NCBI RefSeq assembly: GCF_003590945.1
Contig: NZ_QYUK01000011.1
Coordinates: 3,442,909-3,506,908, forward strand
Direction of reading: 5' to 3'
Length of the DNA: 64,000 nt
Source of the DNA: Oleomonas cavernae
Lineage (GTDB): Bacteria > Pseudomonadota > Alphaproteobacteria > Zavarziniales > Zavarziniaceae
A program made the position numbers and the translations under genes. Below, one piece after another: positions 45,318-53,864 of the stretch. The notes under the pieces are model-generated. The model saw only the letters and a list, made by a program, of their open reading frames with translations. It had not been told where the DNA came from and made no database searches. Within the stretch, counting starts at the first letter, position 1; each line of letters begins with the position of its first letter.

Positions 45318-46556
45318 CTAGCCCCGTGCCAGAGCCGCCAGGAAGCGGTCGACGTCGCTTTCGTCGTTGTAGTGGGCGAGGCTGGCACGCACCACGCCGC
45401 CCTGGGGCAGCAGGCCCAGGGCCTCGACGCAGCGCCGGGCGTAGAAATCGCCGCAGCCGACCGCGATGCCCTGGTCCCACAGGCGTTGGGCGACGGTTTC
45501 GGAATCGCGCCCTGCCACGGTAAAGGACACCGTCGGCGCGCGGTGCCCGTCCATCGCCTGGCGCCCCACGACCGTAATGCCAGGCATTGCCTTCAGGCCG
45601 TCGAGCAGGCGCTGGCCCAGCCTGTCCTCGTGGGCCGCGAACATGGCGTAGAGCCGCTCCATCCGCGCGCGCAAGCCGTTGGCCGGCAGGGCGAAGTGGT
45701 GCTCGTCCAGGGCCATGAAATAGTCGGCGATGCCGTTCAGCGCCGCGGTGAACTCGTGGCTGGGGCCGCCCGGGTTCAGGGTCTTGGGTGCCTCGGTCAC
45801 GAAGAAATGGTTTTGCGGGCCCAGGCGTGCGGCGACCTCGCGCCGGGCATAGGCCGCTCCCACATGGGGGCCGAAGGTCTTGTAGAGGCTGAAATAGTAG
45901 AAATCGACGCCCAAAGCCTTCACATCGGGCAGCCGATGGGGTGTATAGGCGACGCCGTCGACGGCAATCAGGGCGCCGGCCGCGCGGGCAATGTGCGCCG
46001 CACCCGCGACATCATTGAAGCTGCCGACCACGTTCGAGCAATGGGGCATCACGACCAGCTTCGTGCGCGGGCCAACCAGCTCTTGCAGCACGGCAAGGTC
46101 GAGCTCGGCCGTGACGGGGTCGAGCGGCCATTCGCGGATCGCGACACCTTCGCCGGCCAGCCGCCGCCAGGCGCCCGAATTGGCCTCGTGATCCTGGTTG
46201 GTCACCACGATCTCGTCGCCCGGGGCCAGCAACGGCCGCATCGCCTGGGCCAGGACCAGGACATTGACCGTGGTCGACGGGCCGACCAGCACCTCGTCCG
46301 CATCGGCGTTGAGGAAGGCGGCGGCCAGGGCCTGGCCCTCGCAGATCAGGCGCGCCGCCTGCGCCGAGGCGGCAAAGCCCCAGGCCGGCTGGACCTGGAG
46401 CGCGGTCATGTAGTGGGTAACGCGGTCGATCACCTGGCGCGGCACATAGGTGCCGCCGGCGTTTTCGAGGAAGGCAACCCCATTGTCCAGCGGGGGAAAC
46501 TGCGACCGGGCGAAGCCGACGTCGAGTTCGACGCCGTCGATTGCACGCGAAACCAC
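45318..46556 (-). CDS. Class V aminotransferase (cysteine-desulfurase-like)
   Basis: A 412-residue PLP enzyme with the fold of SufS/IscS-type proteins. The PLP lysine lies in FYYFSLYKTFGPHVGAAY (about 222); other features are VGPSTTVNVL and TNQDHEANSGAW near residues 90 and 120. The position of the active-site cysteine loop of true cysteine desulfurases does not show a clear Cys, so a related lyase, such as an isopenicillin-epimerase-like or selenocysteine-lyase-like enzyme, is equally possible. It stands alone and is convergent with the amine oxidase. No iron-sulphur assembly genes are adjacent. Confidence 0.8.
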   Translation of the reverse strand: MVSRAIDGVELDVGFARSQFPPLDNGVAFLENAGGTYVPRQVIDRVTHYMTALQVQPAWGFAASAQAARLICEGQALAAAFLNADADEVLVGPSTTVNVLVLAQAMRPLLAPGDEIVVTNQDHEANSGAWRRLAGEGVAIREWPLDPVTAELDLAVLQELVGPRTKLVVMPHCSNVVGSFNDVAGAAHIARAAGALIAVDGVAYTPHRLPDVKALGVDFYYFSLYKTFGPHVGAAYARREVAARLGPQNHFFVTEAPKTLNPGGPSHEFTAALNGIADYFMALDEHHFALPANGLRARMERLYAMFAAHEDRLGQRLLDGLKAMPGITVVGRQAMDGHRAPTVSFTVAGRDSETVAQRLWDQGIAVGCGDFYARRCVEALGLLPQGGVVRASLAHYNDESDVDRFLAALARG

Positions 46557-46590
46557 GATGACGACGCCCCCGGGGAATGCTGGTTGAGAG

Positions 46591-47289
46591 TTACTCCGTC
46601 GCGATGACCGTGGTCACCCGGCGCGGTGCGGCGGCACCCTCGCGGGTGTCGGCGGCGCGCGAACCGCCCTCATGCGCGATCTCGAGCGGGGTATCGAGGA
46701 TTTCGAGCTTCACCTTGCCCACGCCACGCCCCTGCATGCCGATCGTGCGGGCCGCGGCGGCCGACAGGTCGATGGTGCGGCCGCGAATATAGGGCCCGCG
46801 ATCGTTGATCTTGACGATTACCGATTTTCCCGTGGCGATGGAGGTTACACGCACCCGGGTATTGAACGGCAGCGTCTTGTGCGCCGCCGTCAGGTCGTTC
46901 TGATCGAAGCGTTCGCCGTTGGCGGTACGCCGGCCATGGAAACCCGGGCCGTACCAAGAGGCAACGCCGGTCAGTTCCTTGAGCACGATTTCGGGCTGGG
47001 CGCCGAGCGCCTTTTCGCGATCGGGAATGGGCGAGACGATGGCGATCTCGGCGCCGGCGTCGGCGGCGGTGCCCAGGATCTTGGTGGTGATCGACCGGCT
47101 CGGCACCGGCTTGTTGGACGGTACGGGAACAGGCGGTGCGGGAACAACGGCTTGCGCTTCGTCGCGCGCGCTGATGGGATCGTCGGCATTGTCTTTCGCC
47201 CAGGTGGTCGCGGGGACCATCAGGGATACAGCCGCCGCCAGGGCGACTGCCGCGATTGAGTCAAGCGCGAACAAGCGAGTCGCTGCCAT
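46591..47289 (-). CDS. RlpA-family septal ring lytic transglycosylase
   Basis: A 232-residue exported protein. The ATG at 47289 follows AAGGAGAGGAGG. A signal peptide (cleaved near TTWAKD) and a Pro-rich linker are followed by the double-psi beta-barrel: TGVASWYGPGFHGRRTANG, AAHKTLPFNTRVRV and IKVNDRGPY-like KINDRGPYIRGRTIDLS. RlpA cleaves glycan strands lacking stem peptides at the division septum; the catalytic Glu/Asp pair appears as ERFDQNDLTAAH. No SPOR domain is seen, so localisation may differ from E. coli. Separated by 145 bases from the small ORF 47434-47535. Confidence 0.9.
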   Translation of the reverse strand: MAATRLFALDSIAAVALAAAVSLMVPATTWAKDNADDPISARDEAQAVVPAPPVPVPSNKPVPSRSITTKILGTAADAGAEIAIVSPIPDREKALGAQPEIVLKELTGVASWYGPGFHGRRTANGERFDQNDLTAAHKTLPFNTRVRVTSIATGKSVIVKINDRGPYIRGRTIDLSAAAARTIGMQGRGVGKVKLEILDTPLEIAHEGGSRAADTREGAAAPRRVTTVIATE

Positions 47290-47433
47290 CGTCCTCCTCT
47301 CCTTGATTAGGCGTGCGCACACGGAGGATGTGCCGCTCGCGTTCCGGACAGACCCCTAAATCCAAGGCCATCGAACACAAGTGGATGAGGTCGGTTCTCC
47401 GACACCATCAACTCTAGACTGAAAGGCGCCCGT

Positions 47434-47535
47434 TCAACGATTCGGGCGACGTGGGGTGACCGCCTTCAGGCGCCACCGGAGACCGACGAAACACATGGCA
47501 ACAGCCAAGGCCACGACATAAATTTCAGGACTCAA
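47434..47535 (-). CDS. Possible 33-aa small membrane protein
   Basis: A short frame with a TTG start preceded by AAGGTTGAGGACTA encodes one hydrophobic helix (YVVALAVAMCFVGL, about residues 6-19) and a basic tail (RWRLKAVTPRRPNR). This single-TM plus positive-inside layout is typical of bacterial microproteins. It sits in otherwise non-coding DNA upstream of rlpA on the same strand. I do not recognise a family. The non-ATG start and small size make it uncertain. Confidence 0.4.
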   Translation of the reverse strand: MSPEIYVVALAVAMCFVGLRWRLKAVTPRRPNR

Positions 47536-47879
47536 TAGTCCTCAACCTTCTGGGCCGGCGGCGACCGTACCGGTCTTTAGGGACACCCATTTTGCCCGCC
47601 AAGCGGGACCCATGGGCGGGTTGCCACGGCCGAACATTGCCGAAAAAACACCCGCTTGGCAACCCCACCCTGCCGCAGGGCATTATAACCGCCCGGGGGA
47701 GCTAACGTTCCCAAGGCCTCGCCACGAATATTACAGCAGTGTTTTCAACATCTTATGTATCCCCAACAATACGCCGCAAGGTGCGACATCAGTTCACCTC
47801 GGCATTGCCGTTTCCCCGGCCGCCGTCTCGGGGCAATATAGTTTCCTGTTCGATTTTCAGCACGGCCCCGGGAGGCGAG
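47536..47879. other. 344-base intergenic region upstream of ggt
   Basis: No convincing gene. It contains GACCG-TAC-CGGTC (47563-47575), a pair of mutually exclusive inverted repeats (47599-47665), a less GC-rich stretch around 47725-47765 that could hold the ggt promoter, and the GGGAGGCG ribosome site before the ATG at 47880. No tRNA or known riboswitch was recognised. Confidence 0.5.
47599..47665 (+). other. Mutually exclusive inverted repeats
   Basis: CCAAGCGGG (47599-47607) pairs perfectly with CCCGCTTGG (47651-47659), and GGGTTGCCA (47618-47626) pairs with TGGCAACCC (47657-47665). The two right arms share three bases, so only one stem can form at a time. Confidence 0.45.
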
Positions 47880-49642
47880 ATGCGACTGGCGATTGCCGTC
47901 TTTACCCTCGCCCTGATGGTTTCGGTGCAGGCCCGCGCACAGCAGGCGACCGACGCCGTGGCCCCCGAAGCGGCCACCCGTCTCGAGCCGGCGGGTACCG
48001 GGGTCGTCAAGGCCCGCGACTGGATGGTGATCGCCGCCCACCCGCTGGCCAGCGACGCCGGGGCCGACATCCTGCGCGCCGGGGGCAGCGCCACCGACGC
48101 CCTGATCGCGGTGCAACTGGTCCTCGGCCTGGTCGAACCGCAATCATCGGGCTTAGGCGGCGGCGGCTTCCTGCTGCACTGGGACGCTGCAACACAAGAG
48201 ATTACCAGCCTCGACGGCCGCGAAACCGCGCCGGCCGCGGCCACGCCTGAGCTGTTCCTGGGGCCGGACGGCAAGCCGCTGGGCTTCTTCGCCGCGGTGG
48301 TCGGGGGCGTTCCGTGGGCACACCGGCCACCCTGCGCCTGCTGGAGGAAGCCCATCGCCGCCACGGCCGGCTGCCCTGGGCCGACCTGTTCGCGCCGGCG
48401 ATCCGCCTGGCCGAGGGCGGCTTCCGTGTCTCGCAGCGTCTCGCCGAGCTGATCGCCGGCGAGGGCGAACGGCTGAAGCACGATCCCGTCACCGCCGCCT
48501 ATTTCTTCAATGCCGACGGCAAGGCCCTGGCCGCCGGCAGCCTGCTGCGCAACCAGGCCTATGCCGATACGCTGCGGCGGATCGCGGCCGAAGGCGCCGA
48601 TGCCTTCTATGGCGGCGAGATCGCCGCCGACATCGTCGCCAAGGTGCGTAACGATCCGACCAACCCCGGCCTGCTCGACCTGGGCGACCTCGAGCACTAT
48701 GCCGTGATGCCCCGGCCCCCCGTGTGCGGCCCCTTCGCCGGGGCCGAGGTTTGCAGCATGGGGCCGCCCTCGTCCGGCGGGATCGGCGTGTTGCAGATCC
48801 TCTCGCTGGTCGAACCCTATGGTCTCGACCGCCTGGGCCCGCAGTCGATCGAGGCCTGGCGCCTGATCGGCGACGCCTCCAGGCTGGCTTTCGCCGACCG
48901 CGAGCGTTGGCTCAGCGACCCCGACAAGGCCAACATCCCGGTGCGCGGCCTGCTGGCACCCGGCTACCTGGCCCTGCGCGCCAAGCTGCTGTCCGGGCCC
49001 AAGGCGCTGGACAAGGTTACACCCGGCACGCCGGCCTTCGACAACGGCGCGCTGGTGCCCACGCCCGGCGCCGGGCACACGCCCGAACTGCCCTCGACCA
49101 CCCAGGTGGTGATCCGCGACCGCGAAGGCGATGTCATCTCCTACACCGGCACGATCGAGAATGCCTTCGGCGCGCGCCTGATGGTTCGCGGCTTCCTGCT
49201 GAACAACGAGCTGACCGATTTTTCCTTCACCGCCACCGATGACCAGGGCCGCGCCGTCGCCAACCGGGTGGAAGGCGGCAAGCGGCCGCGCTCGTCCATG
49301 GCGCCGACCATCGTGCTGCGCAACGACCAGCCGATCCTGGCCCTGGGCAGCCCCGGCGGCAGCCGCATCATCGGTTTCGTCGCCCAGAGCCTGATCGCCC
49401 ACCTGGCCTGGGACCTGGACGTCCAGCAGGCGGTCTCGATGCCGCATATGCTGAACCGCTTCGGCCCCTACGAGCTCGAGGCCGGCACCCCGGCCGAACG
49501 GTTCGGGCCGGGCCTGGCCGAGATCGGCTACAAGGTCCAGATACAGGACCTCAATTCCGGCCTGGCCGCCCTGGCGATCACCCCCGGCGGCCTCCAGGGC
49601 GCCGCCGATCCCCGCCGCGAAGGCGTCGCCATCGGGGAGTAA
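47880..49642 (+). pseudogene. ggt: Gamma-glutamyltransferase, interrupted by a one-base frame break at 48303-48307
   Basis: The ATG at 47880 follows GGGAGGCG and begins a signal peptide ending ARAQQ. The N-terminal frame has HPLASDAGADILRAGGSATD and LGGGGFLLHWD. It leaves register after FFAAVVGG; the second frame resumes GRSVGTPATLRLLEEAH and runs to 49642, including GPPSSGGIGVLQIL and PSTTQVVIRDREGDVIS, with the Thr of STTQ as the likely autoprocessing nucleophile. Adding one G to the GGGGG at 48303-48307 rejoins both into a normal 587-residue periplasmic enzyme that cleaves glutathione-type gamma-glutamyl bonds. As written it is a split gene. Confidence 0.85.
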
Positions 49643-49647
49643 CTCAA

Positions 49648-49775
49648 AGCCCTCTCCTCCTTGGAGGAGAGGGTTGGGTGAGGAGGGTCGATGGCATGGT
49701 CCGGCCCACCACCTCACCCTTCCCATTGCTTGCGCAATGGGCCCCTTCCCTCTCCCCCGCCTGCGGCGGAGAGGG
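49648..49775. repeat. Dispersed repeat, family B, copy 3
   Basis: AGCCCTCTCCTCC..GGAGGAGAGGGTTGGGTGAGG at the left and CCCTCTCCCCCG..GGCGGAGAGGG at the right, with a central CCCATTGC-TTG-GCAATGGG-like stem. Closest to the copy at 13115. It fills the gap between the convergent ggt and acyltransferase genes. Confidence 0.8.
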
Positions 49776-49783
49776 ACGCGTAA

Positions 49784-51187
49784 CTACTTCAGTTTCAGCG
49801 CCTGTTCCAGCTCGGCCAGGGCCTCGCCGGTGTAGACGGCGATGCGTTGCATGTGGGGCAGGCTGTCGCGGTCGCCGGTGAAGCCCAGGTTGAACTGCCC
49901 GGCATAGGACAGCACGGTGATGTTCAGGGCCTGGCCGTCGAACAGCAGCGAGACGGGATAGATCTGCTCCAGCCGGGCACCGTTGAAATAGAGCACCTGC
50001 GACGGCCCTGGCACGTTGGAGATCACAAGGTTGTTCAAGGGCCGCGTCGCCGTCCCCAGGCCCAGCATGAGCTGGACCATGTAGGGCGTCATCAGCATCA
50101 GCGTATAGTTCTCGATCGCCCCCTTGGACATGGCCTGGAGCTTTTCCTTGGCCGGGGCGGTGGTCCGGCTGATCGCCTTGATGCGCTCGACCGGGTCGGC
50201 GATGTCGGTGTGCAGGTTGGCGAACAGGGTGGTGATGGCGTTGCCCACGCTCGCATCATCCGCCGGCCGGACCGACACCGGCACCGAGGCGGTCAGCGGC
50301 TTGTCCGGCAGCTCACCCAGCTCCTTGAGATAGCGGCGGACCGAAGCCGCGCACAGCCCGAGGAAGATGTCGTTCACCGTGGCATCGGCCGCCTTGGCCA
50401 CGCGCTTGATGCGGTCCAGCGCATAGTGCTGGGTGGCAAAGCGGCGCTTGCCGCGGATCTTGCCGTTCAGGATGGTTTCGGGCGCGCTGTAGGGATAGGC
50501 CGGGCCGTCGGGCCCGCTTTTGCGGGCCTCGCCCGCCATGGCGCCGATCGCCTTGAGCGCCGCGACGCCCGAGCGGAACTGCTCCCGCCCCAGGGTCACC
50601 AGCCGTTCGATCAGCGAGCCCTGGTCGGCCTCGCCGTCTTCCGGCTTCTTGCCGCCCGACAGGCCGACCTCCCAGGGCGGCGGCAGGTCGCGCGCGCCGG
50701 CGTCCGGGCTCATGATGCGCGAGAGCAGGCGCATGCCGCCCATGCCGTCGATCTGCGAATGATGGACCTTGGTGTAGAGGGCGAAGCGGTTGTTCTCCAG
50801 TCCCTCGATGACATGGCATTCCCACAGTGGCCTCGTCCGGTCGATGGGGTGGGAATGCAGGCGCGAGATCAGCACGCCCAGTTCACGCTCGCCGCCCGGC
50901 TTGGGCAGGGCGGAATGGCGGAAGTGATAGTCGAGGTCGATATCCTCGGGCGGCAGTTCCTGCCAGGCCGGCAGCAGCGAGGCGACCGCCCCCGGCCGCA
51001 GGCGCAGGTTGAACGGCGGCGCATAATGCGGCCGTGCCCGCCATTCGTTCACCAGATCCTGGAGATAGGTGGCCGAGGCCCCCTCGGGCAGCGAGAAGAT
51101 GGCAAGCGAGGCCACGTGAACCGGCTTTTCCCGTTTCTCGATAAAGATCCAGGCCGCATCCGTTGGTTTCAGTACCCGAGTCGCCAT
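49784..51187 (-). CDS. Wax ester synthase / diacylglycerol acyltransferase (WS/DGAT)
   Basis: A 467-residue protein of the WS/DGAT family, which joins an acyl-CoA to a fatty alcohol or diacylglycerol to make neutral storage lipid at the membrane. The catalytic HHxxxDG motif is VHHSQIDGMGGMRL (about 140). Other signatures are the N-terminal LKPTDAAWIFIEKREKPVHV, SVRPADDASVGNAITTLFANL and VISNVPGPSQVLYFNG. The ATG at 51187 follows GGGGGAGATC and is favoured over 51229. It neighbours a polysaccharide region but the biochemical link is unclear. Confidence 0.9.
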   Translation of the reverse strand: MATRVLKPTDAAWIFIEKREKPVHVASLAIFSLPEGASATYLQDLVNEWRARPHYAPPFNLRLRPGAVASLLPAWQELPPEDIDLDYHFRHSALPKPGGERELGVLISRLHSHPIDRTRPLWECHVIEGLENNRFALYTKVHHSQIDGMGGMRLLSRIMSPDAGARDLPPPWEVGLSGGKKPEDGEADQGSLIERLVTLGREQFRSGVAALKAIGAMAGEARKSGPDGPAYPYSAPETILNGKIRGKRRFATQHYALDRIKRVAKAADATVNDIFLGLCAASVRRYLKELGELPDKPLTASVPVSVRPADDASVGNAITTLFANLHTDIADPVERIKAISRTTAPAKEKLQAMSKGAIENYTLMLMTPYMVQLMLGLGTATRPLNNLVISNVPGPSQVLYFNGARLEQIYPVSLLFDGQALNITVLSYAGQFNLGFTGDRDSLPHMQRIAVYTGEALAELEQALKLK

Positions 51188-51262
51188 GATCTCCCCCGCA
51201 GGCTTTTGCCCATGCGACAGGGCCTGCACGGCGGCGTCAAGACCCCGCGGCCGGAACTGCCA

Positions 51263-52084
51263 TCATTCCGGTGCTTCGCGCCGCTGCCCCGTCAGGCGGG
51301 CTTGGACCTCGGGGCGGGCCACGAAGATGAAATTGTTGATATAGGATCGGCCCTCGCGCCGGCGGGTGCCAGCCTCGTTCAGGGCAGCCGGGTCCTGATC
51401 GCGGCTTGGGTCGAAGGCCGCCACGGGCCGCAGCACGCCGCCATCGAGATAGAACCCCGCATAGCCCAGCGGCTCGAGGCGCCGGCGCAGCGCCGCCAGG
51501 GCGCCCGGCCGATGGCGTTCCTCGGCCTCGATCAGCAGGCTGGGCTTGCAGCGCGAGACCAGCGCCATGCCGCCGCCCAGCACGGCATCCTCGTGTCCCT
51601 CGACGTCGATCTTGATGAAGGCCACGTCCTCGGCGACGCAATCGTCAAGGCGCCGCCGCGGCACGTCGATCGTCTCGACGGCGGTATGAAGCTGGCCGAT
51701 CGCTGCCGCCTCGATGGTCGCCAGCGCCGCCGAACCGACCGGCACATGGAGCACGGCGTCGCCCTCGCCGTCGCTCAGCGCGCAGCCGACCAGCCGCAGG
51801 CGGCCGTCGCCCATCGCCGCGGCGAAGCGCCGCCTCATGACCTCGACCAGGCGCGGATTGGGCTCGAAGGCGATGACCCTGGCACCGTAACGCAGCAGCC
51901 AGAAGGTGTAGATCCCGCGGTTGGCGCCGATATCGCACGCCACCTCGCCGGCCGAGACCAGGCTGGACAGCAGGCGCATCTCGGGCTCGCCGTCGATCAG
52001 GGCGCGCCGATCCCTGATATCGGCGAGGACACCGAACAGGCGCGGAAACCGGGCTTCGACAATCCCCTTCAGGCGCCCCGGCAA
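51263..52084 (-). CDS. FkbM-family methyltransferase
   Basis: About 273 residues. The FkbM SAM-binding fold begins CDIGANRGIYTFWLLRYGARVIAFEPNPR-type at about 60-85, and the conserved VAFIKIDVEGHEDAVLGGG (about 165-183) carries the DVEG motif. It likely O-methylates a sugar or other surface molecule. The TTG at 52084 with upstream GGGGGAAG is preferred because longer in-frame starts would overlap the OmpA-like gene with low-complexity sequence. It is downstream of that gene on the same strand; a palindrome around the ompA stop may limit read-through. Confidence 0.82.
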   Translation of the reverse strand: MPGRLKGIVEARFPRLFGVLADIRDRRALIDGEPEMRLLSSLVSAGEVACDIGANRGIYTFWLLRYGARVIAFEPNPRLVEVMRRRFAAAMGDGRLRLVGCALSDGEGDAVLHVPVGSAALATIEAAAIGQLHTAVETIDVPRRRLDDCVAEDVAFIKIDVEGHEDAVLGGGMALVSRCKPSLLIEAEERHRPGALAALRRRLEPLGYAGFYLDGGVLRPVAAFDPSRDQDPAALNEAGTRRREGRSYINNFIFVARPEVQARLTGQRREAPE

Positions 52085-52108
52085 TGGATGCTTCCCCCGG
52101 CCGGCGCG

Positions 52109-52131
52109 CGTGCTGCCCTCAGGGCAGCACG
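52109..52131 (-). terminator. Perfect palindrome around the OmpA-like stop codon
   Basis: CGTGCTGCCCT and AGGGCAGCACG are perfect complements around a single central base, which lies within the stop codon of the OmpA-like gene. A hairpin of about 8-9 usable pairs would form. No U-tract follows, so it may stabilise the mRNA rather than terminate. Confidence 0.4.
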
Positions 52132-53191
52132 ATCTCCACCCGGCGGTTCTGCGGCTCGCGCACACCGTCGGGGGTGGGCACCAGCGGGGCGGACTCGCCC
52201 TTGCCCACGGTGACGATTTCGGCCGCATTGAGGCCCAGCGAGACCAGTTGCGCCTTCACCGCCTCGGCCCGGCGCAGCGACAGGGCCTGGTTGTAGCCGG
52301 GCGCGCCGGAACGGTCGGCATGGCCGGTCAGTTCGATCCGGCTGACTCCCAGGGTCATCGACGACTGTGCCGCGTCCTGGATGATCGCGGTCGCCTCGGG
52401 CGTGATCGCCGCCGAATTCCAGTCGAAGAAGACCATGAACGAACGGGCGCTGGCCGCCGGCGCCACCTCGGCCGTGCCGGGTTGCGGCACCGGCGGCGGC
52501 GGCGGGTCGTAGGCGCTGAAGGCATAGATCAGGCCGGCGGTGACATTGTGGGTCGAGTACGAGGTTTTGAACTCGTTCACCTGAATGTCGGAGGTGCCCA
52601 GGTAGCGGTAGTCGACGAAGGCGGCCAAGGCCTCGGTTACATCCACCTTGGCGCCGGCGATCCCCTGGTAGGCAAAGCCGACGTCGTTGCCGTCGGCGAC
52701 GCCGATGCCGGTGGAGATCGTGTTGGGGGTGTCGACGAACATCCAGCCGGCCCCCAGGCCGGCGCCGAGGTAGGGGGTGAAGCGGGAATCGTTTTCGAAC
52801 TCGTAGAGGACGTTGGCCATGACCGTGAGCAGGCCGAATTCCGATTTCAGGTCGAAGTCGCCGGCCGGGACCGCGCCGCCGCCGGCAGGCCCAGGGCGAG
52901 GTCTTCGATCCGCGCGCCGTCGAACATCCGGTAGCCGACCTCGGCCTCGAACCTGATGGCGCCGTAGTCGTAGCCGGCGATGGCGCCGACGCCAAAGCCG
53001 TTGTCGAACGTGGCCTTGGCATAGTCCTTGATGCCGTCGCCGTCGGCATCGCCGTCGACGTCGACCGAGTCAGGCATGACGAAGGCGCCGTAGCCGCCGA
53101 GGTAGGGGCCATAGCTTTCGCCGGCCCAGGCACTGCCCGTAGCCGCCAGGAACAGGGCAACGACCGATGCCGAATGATAGAAATGGCGCAT
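52119..53191 (-). pseudogene. OmpA-like outer-membrane protein, interrupted by a one-base frame break near 52871-52890
   Basis: The first frame (start 53191) encodes a signal peptide ending SAWAGE and the first strands of a beta-barrel (GESYGPYLGGYGAFVM, VGAIAGYDYGAIRFEAEVGY). It ends prematurely after LALGLPA. The second frame continues AVPAGDFDLKSEFG, the rest of the barrel (FTPYLGAGLGAGWMF) and a C-terminal OmpA peptidoglycan-binding domain with RIELTGHADRSGAPGYNQAL and SLRRAEAVKAQL. Inserting one base in the GGCGGCGGCGCG-rich junction restores about 357 residues. It would tether the outer membrane to peptidoglycan. Confidence 0.8.
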
Positions 53192-53351
53192 GAAACCCCC
53201 AAACCTGCCGCAACACCCAACATTCCGTTCTTAACATCCAGGGGTTGGCGGCTCAATCAAAGACGGGCGGCGCGCCGAACCAAATGAACCGCCGGCCGGA
53301 AATGTCGGCTATCCTGGGGCCTTCCGGCCGAAACACAGGCAGATCGAGGCG

Positions 53352-53726
53352 ATGAAACGTGGATGTCACATGGCCCTGGCCGCCGCGCTCGCCCTGCTCC
53401 ATGGCGTCGCCCCGCCGGCATCGGCCCAGGTGGAAACCGAGGCCCCGCTGGACGATCGCCAGTCGATCGTCGATCCGATGTCCGAGATCCGCCGCCATTT
53501 CCGCGCGGTCCTGAACACCACCTGGTGGGCCGAGGACCCGGAGCGGATTCCCGATGGCTACCGGGTTGTGGTGCATTATCCCGACGGCTGGCGCGGCAAT
53601 CCGACCGGCAAGGCCATGAGCTTCTGCCCCGAACGCGACCATCGCCTGTGGCAGGTTGCGGAAATCCTCGAAATCCAGCCGGAATACGACAACCGCCGCT
53701 GGCCGCCCTTCGAGTGCCGAAAATAG
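53352..53726 (+). CDS. Small exported protein, unknown function
   Basis: A 124-residue protein with an N-terminal signal peptide cleaved near ASAQVE (an ATG at 53370 is an alternative start). The mature part (about 95 residues) has no family I recognise: a charged helix (DPMSEIRRHFRAVLNTTWW) and a compact C-terminal region ending PPFECRK with two Cys (CPERD and FEC) that could form a disulfide in the periplasm. It is divergent from the OmpA-like gene. Codon use fits the neighbouring genes, so it is probably native. Confidence 0.6.
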   Translation: MKRGCHMALAAALALLHGVAPPASAQVETEAPLDDRQSIVDPMSEIRRHFRAVLNTTWWAEDPERIPDGYRVVVHYPDGWRGNPTGKAMSFCPERDHRLWQVAEILEIQPEYDNRRWPPFECRK

Positions 53727-53864
53727 CCGCTTCCGTTCCGGCGCCTCAAAACGTTAACCTTTCGATTCCATGATCGCGGCCGATGGCGGCTTGACTGGAA
53801 TCCCGTTGCCGCCATGCTGATGCCCGGTGGGGCGGATCGAGTAACGGCATTCGGAAAAGCAACG

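Noticed and set aside
47290-47880. tRNA, tmRNA or known riboswitch in the rlpA-ggt gap
   Set aside because: No cloverleaf, CCA end or recognised riboswitch core; only simple inverted repeats and one small frame.
49847-52213. 788-residue open frame on the plus strand
   Set aside because: Antisense to the WS/DGAT and FkbM genes; composition is that of a shadow frame.
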